Shown here piece after piece: positions 38,404-47,002 of a stretch of 64,000 nucleotides of DNA. The stretch covers positions 62,001 to 126,000 of the forward strand of contig NZ_BPRE01000001.1 of assembly GCF_022179765.1 (NCBI RefSeq), given 5' to 3'. The translations under genes and the position numbers were made by a program. This stretch comes from Methylorubrum suomiense. Its GTDB lineage: Bacteria; Pseudomonadota; Alphaproteobacteria; Rhizobiales; Beijerinckiaceae. The notes under the pieces are model-generated. The model made no database searches. It had not been told where the DNA came from and saw nothing but the letters and a program-made list of their open reading frames with translations. Position 1 is the first letter of the stretch, and each line of letters starts with the position of its first letter.

Positions 38404-40892
38404 GACGTTCCTCCGGCCCGGCGCAGCCGCAGGGCGTTGCCGACCACGAACACGCTGGAGAGCGCCATCGCCCCCGCCGCCAGGACCGGTGAGAGGAGCG
38501 GCCCGCCGAAGACCGCCAGCAGGCCGGCCGCCACCGGGATCAGCGCGGCGTTGTAGGCGAAGGCCCAGAACAGGTTCTGGCGGATATTGGCCATGGTGGC
38601 GCGCGAGAGCGTGACCGCCTCGACCAGACCGGTGAGCGCCCCCGACATCAGAACCACGTCGGCGCTCTCCACCGCCACGTCGGTGCCCGTGCCGATGGCG
38701 ATGCCGATCTCGGCTTCGGCCAGGGCGGGCGCGTCGTTGATGCCGTCGCCGACGAAGGCGAGCGGCCCGTACACCGCGCGCAGGGCCCGCAGGGCTTCGA
38801 CCTTGTCCTCGGGCCGGAGTTCGGCGCGGACATCGTCGATGCCGAGCGACCGGGCGACGGTCTCGGCCGTCGCGCGGGCATCGCCCGTCAGCATCGCCAC
38901 GGTGAGACCGCGGGCGCGCAGGGCCGCGATGGCCTCCCGGGCCTCGGGCTTCACCGGATCGGCCACCGCCAGCAGGGCTGCGAGCCGTCCCTCGACCGCG
39001 AGATAGATCGGGCTCCGTCCCTCGCCGGCCAGGCGCTCCGCCTCCTGCTCCAGCGGAGCGACCGCGATGCCGAGCCGCTCCATGTGACGGCGGCTGCCGA
39101 GCGCCACCGCCGCCCCCTCGACACGCGCGGTGACACCGTGGCCAGGGACCGCCACGAAGTCGGTGCTCTCCGGGAGGGCGCCGATCTCGCCCCGCGCGGC
39201 CTCCGTCACGGCGCGGGCGATCGGATGCTCGGAGCGCGCCTCGACGGCGCCGGCAAGCGTCAGGACCTGCGACCGCGCGAAGCCCGGAGCGGGCCGCAGA
39301 TCGGTCAGGCGGGGGCGGCCTTCCGTCAGGGTGCCGGTCTTGTCGAGGGCGATCGTGCGGGCCTCCTGCAGGGCCTGGAGCGCCGCCCCCTGGCGGAACA
39401 GCACGCCGCGCTCGGCGGCGCGGCCGGTCCCGACCATGATCGACACCGGCGTCGCGAGTCCCATGGCGCAGGGGCAGGCGATGATGAGTACGGCGATGCC
39501 CGCCACGATGGCGTGGCCCAAAGCCGGCGCCGGGCCGAACGCGAGCCAGCCGATGACGGTGAGCGCGGCGACCGCCATCACGGCGGGCACGAACCACAGG
39601 GTGATCCGATCGACGAGCGCTTGAACCGGCAGCTTGCCGCCCTGCGCCTCCTCGACCATGCGGACGATGCGGGCGAGCACCGTGTCGGCTCCGGTGCGGC
39701 TGACGGCGACGTCGAAGCCGCCGGTGGTGTTAAGTGTGCCGCCGACGACGTCGGCGCCCGCGCCCTTGCGCACGGGCACCGGCTCGCCGGAGATCATGCT
39801 CTCGTCCACGTAGGACTCGCCCGCCACGACGGTCCCGTCGGCGGGCACCCGCTCGCCGGGGCGCACCCGCACACGATCGCCGACGCGCAGGCTCTCCACC
39901 GGAACCTCGCGTTCCGCATCGCCCTCGAGGCGGCGGGCGGTGCGGGGCGAGAGGTCGATCAACCGGGCGATGGCGGCGCCCGCCCGACCGCGGGCGCGGG
40001 CTTCGAGCGTGCGGCCGAGCAGGATCAGGGTGATGATGAGGACGCTCGCCTCGAAATAGAGATGCGCCGCGCCGGCCGGGAGCAACGCGGGCGCGGCGAC
40101 CGAGACCAGGGAATAGAGGTAGGCCGCTCCCGCTCCCAGGGCGACGAGGGCGTTCATGTCGGGTTGGCCCCGCAGGAGGTTCGGCACACCGATGCGCAGG
40201 AAGCGCCGGCCGGGCCCGGCGAGCACGAGGGTAGCGAGCGCCGCCTGGAGCCACGGCACCGTCCCCGCGCCGAGCCAGCCGGCGAGGGCATGGTGGAAGC
40301 CGGGGATCAGGTGGCCGCCCATGTCGAGGACGACGATGGGGGCCGCCAGCGCCGCCGCGATCCCGAGATCGCGCCGCAGGGCCACCTCTTCCCGCGCCTG
40401 CCTTTCCGCGGGCGTCGTCCCGGCACCACGGTCGACCGCATGGGGCGTGTAGCCGGAGGCGCGCACGGCCGCCTCGACATCGGCGAGCGCCAGGGTGCCG
40501 GCGGCGTGGCGCAGCTCGGCCCGCCCGGTGGCGAGGTTGACGCTGGCCGAGACCGCGCCGGGCAGCCCGAGCAGCGCGCGCTCGACACGGGCCGAGCACG
40601 ACGCGCAGCTCATGCCCTCGATCGAAACAGCGGTGACGGTCTCGGGCACCTCGTAGCCCGCCTCCCGGATCGCTTCGGCGACCCCGGTCGGTGAGGTATC
40701 CCCGGACAAGGTCAGGCTCGCCCGGCCGGTCGCGAGATTGACGGACACGTCGCGCGCACCCGGCAAGGCGGCCAGCGCCCGCTCGACGCGTCCCGTGCAG
40801 GAGGCGCAGCTCATGCCCGCGACGGGCAGGCTCAGGCGTCGCGGCTCTTCCGCAGCGGCGAGGGCATCGGGGTGATTTGCAACAGCGTCCAT
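38400..40892 (-). CDS. copA: Copper-translocating P1B-type ATPase
   Basis: 830 aa from the ATG at 40892. The ATG at 40916 falls inside the operator/promoter, so it is rejected. Two N-terminal heavy-metal-associated domains carry GMSCASCTGRVE and GMSCASCSARVE. The transmembrane metal site is ACPCAMGLATP, the phosphorylation site IALDKTGTLTEG, and the late hinge FVGDGINDAPALAEAEIG. The actuator has SGEPVPV. CopA exports Cu(I) from cytosol to periplasm using ATP. It is flanked by a Cys-rich copper-storage protein and cueR, a complete copper-homeostasis module. Confidence 0.95.
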   Translation of the reverse strand: MDAVANHPDALAAAEEPRRLSLPVAGMSCASCTGRVERALAALPGARDVSVNLATGRASLTLSGDTSPTGVAEAIREAGYEVPETVTAVSIEGMSCASCSARVERALLGLPGAVSASVNLATGRAELRHAAGTLALADVEAAVRASGYTPHAVDRGAGTTPAERQAREEVALRRDLGIAAALAAPIVVLDMGGHLIPGFHHALAGWLGAGTVPWLQAALATLVLAGPGRRFLRIGVPNLLRGQPDMNALVALGAGAAYLYSLVSVAAPALLPAGAAHLYFEASVLIITLILLGRTLEARARGRAGAAIARLIDLSPRTARRLEGDAEREVPVESLRVGDRVRVRPGERVPADGTVVAGESYVDESMISGEPVPVRKGAGADVVGGTLNTTGGFDVAVSRTGADTVLARIVRMVEEAQGGKLPVQALVDRITLWFVPAVMAVAALTVIGWLAFGPAPALGHAIVAGIAVLIIACPCAMGLATPVSIMVGTGRAAERGVLFRQGAALQALQEARTIALDKTGTLTEGRPRLTDLRPAPGFARSQVLTLAGAVEARSEHPIARAVTEAARGEIGALPESTDFVAVPGHGVTARVEGAAVALGSRRHMERLGIAVAPLEQEAERLAGEGRSPIYLAVEGRLAALLAVADPVKPEAREAIAALRARGLTVAMLTGDARATAETVARSLGIDDVRAELRPEDKVEALRALRAVYGPLAFVGDGINDAPALAEAEIGIAIGTGTDVAVESADVVLMSGALTGLVEAVTLSRATMANIRQNLFWAFAYNAALIPVAAGLLAVFGGPLLSPVLAAGAMALSSVFVVGNALRLRRAGGTS

Positions 40893-40899
40893 ACCCGCA

Positions 40900-40930
40900 C
40901 AGATGGTGCTTCCCATGATGGGAAGGTCAA
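40900..40930 (-). promoter_or_regulatory. CueR-type operator/promoter of copA
   Basis: The dyad CTTCCCAT (40909-40916) - G - ATGGGAAG (40918-40925) is followed on the minus strand by a TTGACC -35 (40930-40925) and a 19-base spacer to CATCTG (40905-40900). The long 19-base spacer and TTGACCTTCCC start are hallmarks of MerR/CueR promoters such as E. coli PcopA. Transcription would begin at about 40892-40894. Confidence 0.8.
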
Positions 40931-40960
40931 GGCGCTAAAGTCCGGGAACTGCTCAATGCC

Positions 40961-41293
40961 TCAGGCGGCCATCGCCCGGCACTGCTCCGCGCAGGATCGG
41001 CACGCCGCAACGCAGGCCTCCATGCCGCCGACCTCCTCGCAGGAACGGGCGCAGGCCGCGCAGATCTCGGCGCAGGCCCCGCATTGGTGCCGATGAACCG
41101 GGCTGCCGATCAGCATCAACTGGGCGCTGGCCCGGCAGGCTTCGGCGCAGGCGAGCATCAGGCGGAAATGCTCCGGCTCGACATGGCGTCCACCCACCTC
41201 GAGGCAGTGGTTGGAGGCCATGCCGAGGCAGGTCCGATAACAGTGGAGGCAGGCATCGAGACAGGCCTGCATCGTGTCGGAATGGTGGGTCAT
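40961..41293 (-). CDS. Four-helix-bundle copper-storage protein (Csp-like)
   Basis: 110 aa from MTHHSDTMQA, with 16 cysteines, mostly in CxxxC or CxxC pairs (ACLDACLHCY, QCGACAEICAACARSC, ACRSCAEQC). This is the pattern of Csp/DUF326 four-helix bundles, which store many Cu(I) ions inside the bundle through Cys thiolates. There is no signal peptide, so it would be the cytosolic Csp3 type. It is on the same strand as copA, 68 bases upstream of the copA start, with the CueR promoter in between. It therefore probably has its own promoter upstream of 41293. Confidence 0.88.
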   Translation of the reverse strand: MTHHSDTMQACLDACLHCYRTCLGMASNHCLEVGGRHVEPEHFRLMLACAEACRASAQLMLIGSPVHRHQCGACAEICAACARSCEEVGGMEACVAACRSCAEQCRAMAA

Positions 41294-41539
41294 GTCCAAG
41301 CCGCTCCGAAAGCGAGGCAAGGGATTATCTATTGCGCCAACCGGACGGCGTACGGCCCCGTTCCTGTTTTTCCCGACGGTCCAACCCCCATCGGATCGTC
41401 GCCGCGCTTCCCGCCCTGAGCCTTCGTCCCGCGGATGGGAAACGGAGCGACCGCTCCTGTCCGATCAGGCGGCGCGGCAATCGCGGGTGGCCGCGGTGGT
41501 GGAGACCCGGTCGCGGTGCGGTCTTGGCAGGGGGCGGGG

Positions 41540-41707
41540 ATGAGCTTGCTCGACGGTCGCCCGGGATGTCGCAGCGGACCGCCGAACGAGGTCCGGGCGC
41601 TGCACACCTCGCGCCGCCTGGTCAGTCCGACGGTTTCGGCGTTCCTAGCGCATCTGGCGGCAGAGCGTCAGCCCTCGACCGAGCCTGCCGCCCCGCCGCG
41701 CCCCTGA
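41540..41707 (+). pseudogene. Possible 3' remnant of a LysR-family regulator gene
   Basis: About 55 codons. The stretch EVRALHTSRRLVSPTVSAFL resembles the extreme C-terminus of LysR-type regulators (their '...SRRHLSPRVRAFIDFL' ending). No HTH or effector domain can be found in the 250 bases upstream in any frame, so if related it is a decayed fragment. Its end overlaps the histidine kinase 3' end by 40 bases. Chance similarity cannot be excluded. Confidence 0.35.
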
Positions 41708-42993
41708 CGCTCCGCGAGGGGATCGGCCGGATCCTCGACGGGCTCCGGCCGATATTCCGGCAGGGTCACCCGCATGCTCGTGCCGACGCCGAGCGCGCTC
41801 TCGATCGTCAGGCGGCCGCGATGGCGGTTGAGCGTGTGCTTGACGATGGCCAGGCCCAGTCCCGTTCCACCCTGCTGACGGCTCGAGGCCACATCGACCC
41901 GGTAGAAGCGCTCGGTGAGCCGCGGAAGATGCTCCGGGGCAATGCCGGGCCCGGCATCGGTGACGCGCAGCTCGATCCGGTCCGGACGTCCCTCCGTCCC
42001 GGGCAGCCGTTGAAGGGCGACGGTGACCACGCCGCCGCTCCCGCCGTATTTCATGGCGTTCTCGATCAGGTTCTCGATGACCCGCGACAGCTCATCGCGC
42101 TCGCCCAGCACCGGCATCGGCGCGTCCGGAGCCTCGATGCGCAGATCCACGCCGCGCTCGCGGGCGAGCGGCACCTGCATGTCCACGAGTTGACGCGCGA
42201 TCCGGGCCAGATCGACCGGCCGGGTCGGGGCCACGTGCTCGCGCAACTCGATCCGCGAGAGCGAGAGCAGATCGTCGATGAGGCGGGTCATCCGCTGCGC
42301 CTGGGTGCGCATGATCCCCAGGAACTGCTCGCGCGCGCGCACGTCGTCGCGGGCCGGGCCCTGGAGCGTCTCGATGAAGCCGAGCAGGGCCGAGAGCGGC
42401 GTGCGCAACTCATGGCTGGCATTGGCCACGAAATCGACCCGCATCGCCTCGAGACGGCGCGCCTCCGTGAGGTCGCGGAAATACAGGACGATGTTCGGTT
42501 CGCCGCCGCCCGCCGTGTCGGGCATGCGCAGGGCACCGATCTGGACCGCGAAGGCGCGCTCGGTCGGCAGGCGGACGACGTAGTCGATGGTCAGGCTCGT
42601 GCCGGTGCGCAGAACCTCCTCGATGCCGTCCAAGAGGTCGGGCGCGCGCAGGAAGAACGAGAGCGGATGGCGCAGCTTGAGCCCCGGCAGCAGGCGGCGT
42701 GCGGCGGGATTGGCCTCCATCACGACGACCCGGCGATCGACCAGGATGACCGGATCCGGGATATTGGCGAGAAGCGCCTCGGCCACCGCGTGGCGCGCAG
42801 GGAGGCTCGGCTCGCGTGGCGGCAGCGTCACCGGGCGCCGGCCGCGGCCGAGCAGGCCGCCGATACCCAGGGCGAGCCCCGCGGACAGGATCAGGGCGGT
42901 GTCGACATGCCCGGCCAGCGCCTCGGCGGAGAGGATGACGGCGACGGCCGCGGCGGCGCCGATCCAGGCCGGCTGCGACGAGCCCGAAGCCAT
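41668..42993 (-). CDS. phoR: PhoR-like sensor histidine kinase
   Basis: 441 aa. Two short hydrophobic segments at the N-terminus (about 9-50) anchor the protein. A PAS domain follows (ALLANIPDPVILVDRRVVVM). The H box is ANASHELRTPLSALLGF with the phospho-acceptor His at about 194. The catalytic domain has NLIENAMKYGG (N box), VTDAGPGIAPEHLPRL (G1/F) and GGTGLGLAIVKHTL (G2). This closely follows PhoR, which senses phosphate limitation through the Pst complex. No phoB, phoU or pst gene is adjacent here, so the name rests on sequence only. Confidence 0.8.
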   Translation of the reverse strand: MASGSSQPAWIGAAAAVAVILSAEALAGHVDTALILSAGLALGIGGLLGRGRRPVTLPPREPSLPARHAVAEALLANIPDPVILVDRRVVVMEANPAARRLLPGLKLRHPLSFFLRAPDLLDGIEEVLRTGTSLTIDYVVRLPTERAFAVQIGALRMPDTAGGGEPNIVLYFRDLTEARRLEAMRVDFVANASHELRTPLSALLGFIETLQGPARDDVRAREQFLGIMRTQAQRMTRLIDDLLSLSRIELREHVAPTRPVDLARIARQLVDMQVPLARERGVDLRIEAPDAPMPVLGERDELSRVIENLIENAMKYGGSGGVVTVALQRLPGTEGRPDRIELRVTDAGPGIAPEHLPRLTERFYRVDVASSRQQGGTGLGLAIVKHTLNRHRGRLTIESALGVGTSMRVTLPEYRPEPVEDPADPLAERQGRGGAAGSVEG

Positions 42994-43027
42994 GCCGATC
43001 AGATTTCGGCGCGCGCGACGGGGGACG

Positions 43028-44080
43028 TCACGGATCGTTCGCCGCCCGGCGCCGCCGCAACCGGGACAGGCCCTCGTAGGCGCCGAGCATGAGGAGCGCC
43101 AGGACGAAGGGCACGAGATAGTAGCAGACCCGGAACAGCAGCAGCGAGCCCAGCACCTCGTCGCGGGGCAGGTAGGACAGGGCGATCAGGATGGTCGCCT
43201 CGAACACGCCGATGCCGCCGGGTGCGTTCGAGGCGATGCCGAGCATGGCGGCGAGCACGTAGATCGCCAGGAAGGTGGTGAAGCCGAGGGCCATGCCTTC
43301 GGGCATCAGCACGTAGAGCACCGCCGCCGCCGCGCAGACATCGCCGATGCCGACCAGCATCTGGCTGAAGGAGACGGTGGCGCCGGGCAGTTCCAGCTGC
43401 CACTGGCGCACCTTGATGTAGCGCCGCTTGACCGAGACCCAGGCGAGGTAGCCCAGCACCGAGCCCAGGGCGCCGAAACCCAGGATCTGGTTGAGACGGA
43501 CGCTCGAATTGACCCCAATGCTCTGGAAGGTAAGGCTCGCGAGCTGGCCCGCCTCGATGATGAGGCTGAGCCCCAGCACCACGCCCATGCCGAGCCAGAA
43601 GGTGAAGCCCGCGATGACCGTGAGCGCGGCGATCTTGGCCGCCGACAGCCCGCGCTTCGAGTAGATCCAGTAGCGGATCGTCGCCGCCGTGATCAGCGGG
43701 AAACCGAGGGTGAAGCTCACCGCGTAGCTCGTGAACGAGGCGAGCGCGGTGATGCGGTAGGGCACCTTGAGCCGAAGCTGTCGGAGCGCCAGCGCGTCGT
43801 AGCAGGTGAGGAACAGGTAGCTGACGGCGACCGCGCCGAACGCCAAGGCGAGCTGGCGGTTGGTGACCTCCGTGAACGCCTTGTGCAGCTCGGCCCAGGT
43901 GATCTCCTCCGAGAGCTTCCACAGCACGAACAGCGAGGCGAGGATGAGGACGATGCTCGCCAGCGTGCCGATCCAGGCGTAGCGCCCACGCTTGCCGCGC
44001 GGCTCCCCGGCCTCACCGCCCGACGTGGCCTCGACCGGCTCGGCCTGAGCCGCCGGCTTATGCTTTCCGGCAAATGTCAT
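43028..44080 (-). CDS. YbhN/MprF-N-like (lysylphosphatidylglycerol synthase TM region) membrane protein
   Basis: 350 aa from MTFAGKHKPA, with about eight hydrophobic segments. The first 35 residues are polar, then YAWIGTLASIVLILASLFVLW begins the membrane region. GFPLITAATIRYWIYSKRGL and MLGIASNAPGGIGVFEATIL are the usual family landmarks, matching the flippase part of MprF and the YbhN/UPF0104 family. The soluble aminoacyl-transfer domain is absent, so it may flip a lipid rather than modify it. It ends 34 bases before the PhoR-like kinase gene on the same strand and may be co-transcribed with it. Confidence 0.85.
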   Translation of the reverse strand: MTFAGKHKPAAQAEPVEATSGGEAGEPRGKRGRYAWIGTLASIVLILASLFVLWKLSEEITWAELHKAFTEVTNRQLALAFGAVAVSYLFLTCYDALALRQLRLKVPYRITALASFTSYAVSFTLGFPLITAATIRYWIYSKRGLSAAKIAALTVIAGFTFWLGMGVVLGLSLIIEAGQLASLTFQSIGVNSSVRLNQILGFGALGSVLGYLAWVSVKRRYIKVRQWQLELPGATVSFSQMLVGIGDVCAAAAVLYVLMPEGMALGFTTFLAIYVLAAMLGIASNAPGGIGVFEATILIALSYLPRDEVLGSLLLFRVCYYLVPFVLALLMLGAYEGLSRLRRRRAANDP

Positions 44081-44261
44081 CTGAGATCGGTGCACGCCTC
44101 CGCTGGTCGCCCGCCTCGAGTCGTCGGCGCGGGTCGCGACCCGAGCGGGTGCCCTGCATGCCCGCCCCGGCGCATTTAGGGTCAATGTCGGCCAAAGGCC
44201 AGCGACCGGACTCGAGGTGCACACCCGCCCTGCGCCTGGATTGCGGCCGAATTCGCGGCGG

Positions 44262-44903
44262 TCACCCGGTCTCGGCAAGATGGCTCGCCGCCGCGCGCAG
44301 GCCCGCCAGGATGCGCGCGCGCACGCTCGGTGCGGTGCAGACATAGGTCGGGCTCGGATGCGGCACGGGAATCACCGGCAGGTCCGGCCGCAGATCGGCC
44401 AAGGGGGCAGCGACCTGCGCGGCGAAGCGCCCGGCCGGCACGACGACGGCGAGCCGGGGCAGCAGTGCCAGGAGCGGAGCGAGGTAGGGCGTCGCCGCGA
44501 CCGCCTCCGCCCGGCGCGGCGCGCGGTTGAGGGCACCCGGCGCGTGGATCACCCAGGGGATCGCGTTCCAGATCAGCGTGTCGGCCCGCGCAAGGCCCGC
44601 CTCGCCGAGGAAGCGGAAGAGATTGGCGGCCGTGCCGGTGGCGTTGTCGCGGGAAACGAGGCCGGTGCGGCCGATCGAGGGTCCGGGCGTCTCGAGGAGA
44701 AGCAGCAGCCGGGCGCCCACACCGCCGTCGAGGGGATCGGGATCGGGCACGGGGGCGCCGCGCTCGGCGGCGATGCGTCGGGCGAGCGCGCGCAGGGGGG
44801 TGATGTGGGGGCCGTCGAGCAGCGCGCGACGAGCGTCGAGGGCGGCCGGATCGGCGAGACTCTTGGGGGCGGCGGGCGGATCGTACAAGGCTCGGCCCTC
44901 CAC
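44262..44903 (-). CDS. Uracil-DNA-glycosylase-fold protein
   Basis: 213 aa. GARLLLLLETPGPS corresponds to the UDG superfamily motif A region (GxEPG) and VIPVPHPSPTYV to the motif B His loop (HPS). LIWNAIPWVIHAP fits the central strand with its conserved Asn. No iron-sulfur cysteines are present. Relatives are annotated as uracil-DNA glycosylases but many are untested. This is the second UDG-fold gene in the window besides udgX at 75, and the two are only distantly similar. It is followed by the PIG-L gene on the same strand across a repeat-free 114-base gap upstream. Confidence 0.75.
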   Translation of the reverse strand: MEGRALYDPPAAPKSLADPAALDARRALLDGPHITPLRALARRIAAERGAPVPDPDPLDGGVGARLLLLLETPGPSIGRTGLVSRDNATGTAANLFRFLGEAGLARADTLIWNAIPWVIHAPGALNRAPRRAEAVAATPYLAPLLALLPRLAVVVPAGRFAAQVAAPLADLRPDLPVIPVPHPSPTYVCTAPSVRARILAGLRAAASHLAETG

Positions 44904-45017
44904 CCGGTCATCCGCGCCTGATGCGCATCCGCCGAAGCAGGAGCGGGCACCGCCCGGCGGGATTGTGCGAAACGACAGGTCGCCGACGCACCGCGCGGCC
45001 CGTCCGGGCCGAATGCG

Positions 45018-45764
45018 TCAGTCCAAAATCCCGTCCGGAAGCCGCCCCTGCACCCGGAACCGCTCGGTGCCCTCCTCCGCGGCAAGGCGGCCGCTCAGGC
45101 CCTCGGGCCCGCCGAACTGGAAGCCGATCTGCGAGGCATAGGCCGCGCAGGACGCCGCCTTGCGCCGCTCGGCCTCCGCATCGAGGCGGACCGCCCGTTC
45201 GGGATGGGCTTCGAATAGGGCCCGCAGGGGCTCCTTCGGTCGGGCGTCGCGCACCGTGTAGGGGAAATCGCGCCACCACAGTACCGGGAGGGGCGGCTGC
45301 GCGCCGCGGAAGGCGCGCACGACCTGAACGTGGTCGACATGGCCGCCGACGGCCTGCGGAGCGAGGATCAGGTCAGGCCGCGTGTCGGCCACCAGCCGCT
45401 CGAAGGCGTCGGCGAGGTTGAGGCCGACGCTGTCGTCGGGACGCAGCTCCGCGAACAGCTCCGGCGCCGAGCCGTAGCCGCGATGGGGCGCCTCGCGGAA
45501 CGGGAGATGGACCGGCGCCTCGATGCCGAGGGCCTCGGCCGCCCGAACGTCCTCGGCCCGGCGCAGCGCCATGTAGTCGATCTCGGGCGGCAGCCCCTTG
45601 TCGAGTTGGCAGGCCAACGCGAAGCCCTCAGGATTCGCCACCGAGGCGGTGAAGACGGTCACCATCACGACCTGCCAGCCCTGCGCCGCCAGGCGCGCCA
45701 GCGTTCCGCCCGCGGAAAAGGCGGCATCGTCGAGATGGGGCGAGATCGCGAGCGCTATCGGCAT
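45018..45764 (-). CDS. PIG-L family deacetylase
   Basis: 248 aa from MPIALAISPH. The zinc site of the LmbE/PIG-L family is intact: ISPHLDDAAFSAGGTLARL carries the (A)HPDD-type motif as SPHLDD, and GGHVDHVQVVRAF carries HxDH. Family members remove acetyl groups from GlcNAc-inositol (MshB, PIG-L), GlcNAc-malate (BshB) or similar N-acetyl aminosugar conjugates. The start overlaps the GT4 stop by one base (TGATG). Together with the adjacent glycosyltransferase and the inositol-phosphate synthase at the other end of the operon, an N-acetylglucosaminyl-cyclitol is a plausible substrate. Last gene of the cluster. Confidence 0.88.
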   Translation of the reverse strand: MPIALAISPHLDDAAFSAGGTLARLAAQGWQVVMVTVFTASVANPEGFALACQLDKGLPPEIDYMALRRAEDVRAAEALGIEAPVHLPFREAPHRGYGSAPELFAELRPDDSVGLNLADAFERLVADTRPDLILAPQAVGGHVDHVQVVRAFRGAQPPLPVLWWRDFPYTVRDARPKEPLRALFEAHPERAVRLDAEAERRKAASCAAYASQIGFQFGGPEGLSGRLAAEEGTERFRVQGRLPDGILD

Positions 45765-47002
45765 CAGAGCAGGTGCGGCTCGGCGCGGAAGCGGCAGGAC
45801 GGATCCTCGGGCAGGGTGTCGGAGAAGTCGGTCTGCGGCCGCTGCCCGGCGACCGCCGCGTAGACCTCCATGATCTGGCGCCCGACCGCACTCCACGAAT
45901 AGACCCGGCGGCACTCCTCCAGCCCGTCCCGGGCGAGGCGCTGACGTAGGTCATCGTCCTCCACCACCCGGCCGAGCGCCTTGGCGAGGGCCGGCACGTC
46001 GCCGGGATTCACGAGGAGGCCGTTCTCCCCGTCGCGCAGGCAATCCGAGACGCCCACCGAATGGGTCGAGACCACGGCGAGCCCCGAGGCCATCGCCTCC
46101 AGGATCGTGTTGGAGAAGCCCTCGGCATAGGTCGGCGAGACGAACACATCCGCCTGCCGGTAGAGGTCCGGCACGGTGTCGTAATCGGCGTAGCCGGTGA
46201 AGCGCACCTGATGCGACGTGAAGCCGATGGCCTCGGCCCGCTCGCGGGCGGCGTCCACATCGGGGCCGATGCCGGAAATCGTCGCGTCGAAGGGCTGGCC
46301 GGCCTCCCACAGGCGCTCCAGGGCGTCGAGGAAGTCGAGCACGCCTTTCCGACGGTCGACGCGGCCGTGATAGAGGAGCCGCACCGGCTCCTCGTCCTCG
46401 CGCTCCGCCTGGAAGCGCTCGCCCGGCGTGAACCGGGCGGTGTCGACGGCGCCGGGCACGATGGTGAAGCGGGCGGGGTCCGAGCCCAACCGGTCGCAGA
46501 CCTCCTCGACGAAGGACGGCCCACCGATCAGGAGGGCGTTGGCATGGGCCAGCACCTCCACCATGGCGACGCGGTGGGTCTCGCAGCAGGAGCCGACCCA
46601 GTGGCCGTCGCCGCCCTGGATCGATACCACCGTCGGCAGGCCGAGCCGCTTGCCGGCGACGAGCACCGCCCAGCCCGTGGGGTAGCCGTATTGCGCGTGC
46701 AGCACGTCGAACGGCGTCTTGGCGTGCTCGGCCTCGATGGTGGCGATGATCTCATCGATGTCGCGCTCGAAATCGCCGCTGGTTTGCTCGCCGCGCTGCT
46801 CCAAGCCGATGACGTGGACGCCCGGCACAGCCGGGGGCGGGCCGCCGCCATAGACCCGCGTGCCGAATTCGTCGCCGCGATATTGCGAGATCATCGTGAC
46901 ATCGTGGCCGGCCCCCGCGACCTCGCGCAGGAGGTTCTGCGCGTAGACGCTCATGCCGGAGATCGCCGGAAAGTAACGGCGGCTGACGAAGCAGATTCTC
47001 AT
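45764..47002 (-). CDS. GT4-family glycosyltransferase
   Basis: 412 aa from MRICFVSRRY. The N-domain opens RYFPAISGMSVYAQNLLREV, the acceptor loop of GT4 enzymes. The C-domain has LLYHGRVDRRKGVLDFLDAL (nucleotide-sugar binding) and SPTYAEGFSNTILEAMASG with the E-x7-E motif. GT4 retaining enzymes include MshA (GlcNAc to inositol-3-phosphate) and BshA. The start overlaps the stop of the TIM-barrel gene and its stop overlaps the PIG-L start, each by a TGATG. A GT4 directly coupled to a PIG-L deacetylase is the MshA/MshB or BshA/BshB logic; the actual donor and acceptor are inferred. Confidence 0.9.
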   Translation of the reverse strand: MRICFVSRRYFPAISGMSVYAQNLLREVAGAGHDVTMISQYRGDEFGTRVYGGGPPPAVPGVHVIGLEQRGEQTSGDFERDIDEIIATIEAEHAKTPFDVLHAQYGYPTGWAVLVAGKRLGLPTVVSIQGGDGHWVGSCCETHRVAMVEVLAHANALLIGGPSFVEEVCDRLGSDPARFTIVPGAVDTARFTPGERFQAEREDEEPVRLLYHGRVDRRKGVLDFLDALERLWEAGQPFDATISGIGPDVDAARERAEAIGFTSHQVRFTGYADYDTVPDLYRQADVFVSPTYAEGFSNTILEAMASGLAVVSTHSVGVSDCLRDGENGLLVNPGDVPALAKALGRVVEDDDLRQRLARDGLEECRRVYSWSAVGRQIMEVYAAVAGQRPQTDFSDTLPEDPSCRFRAEPHLL

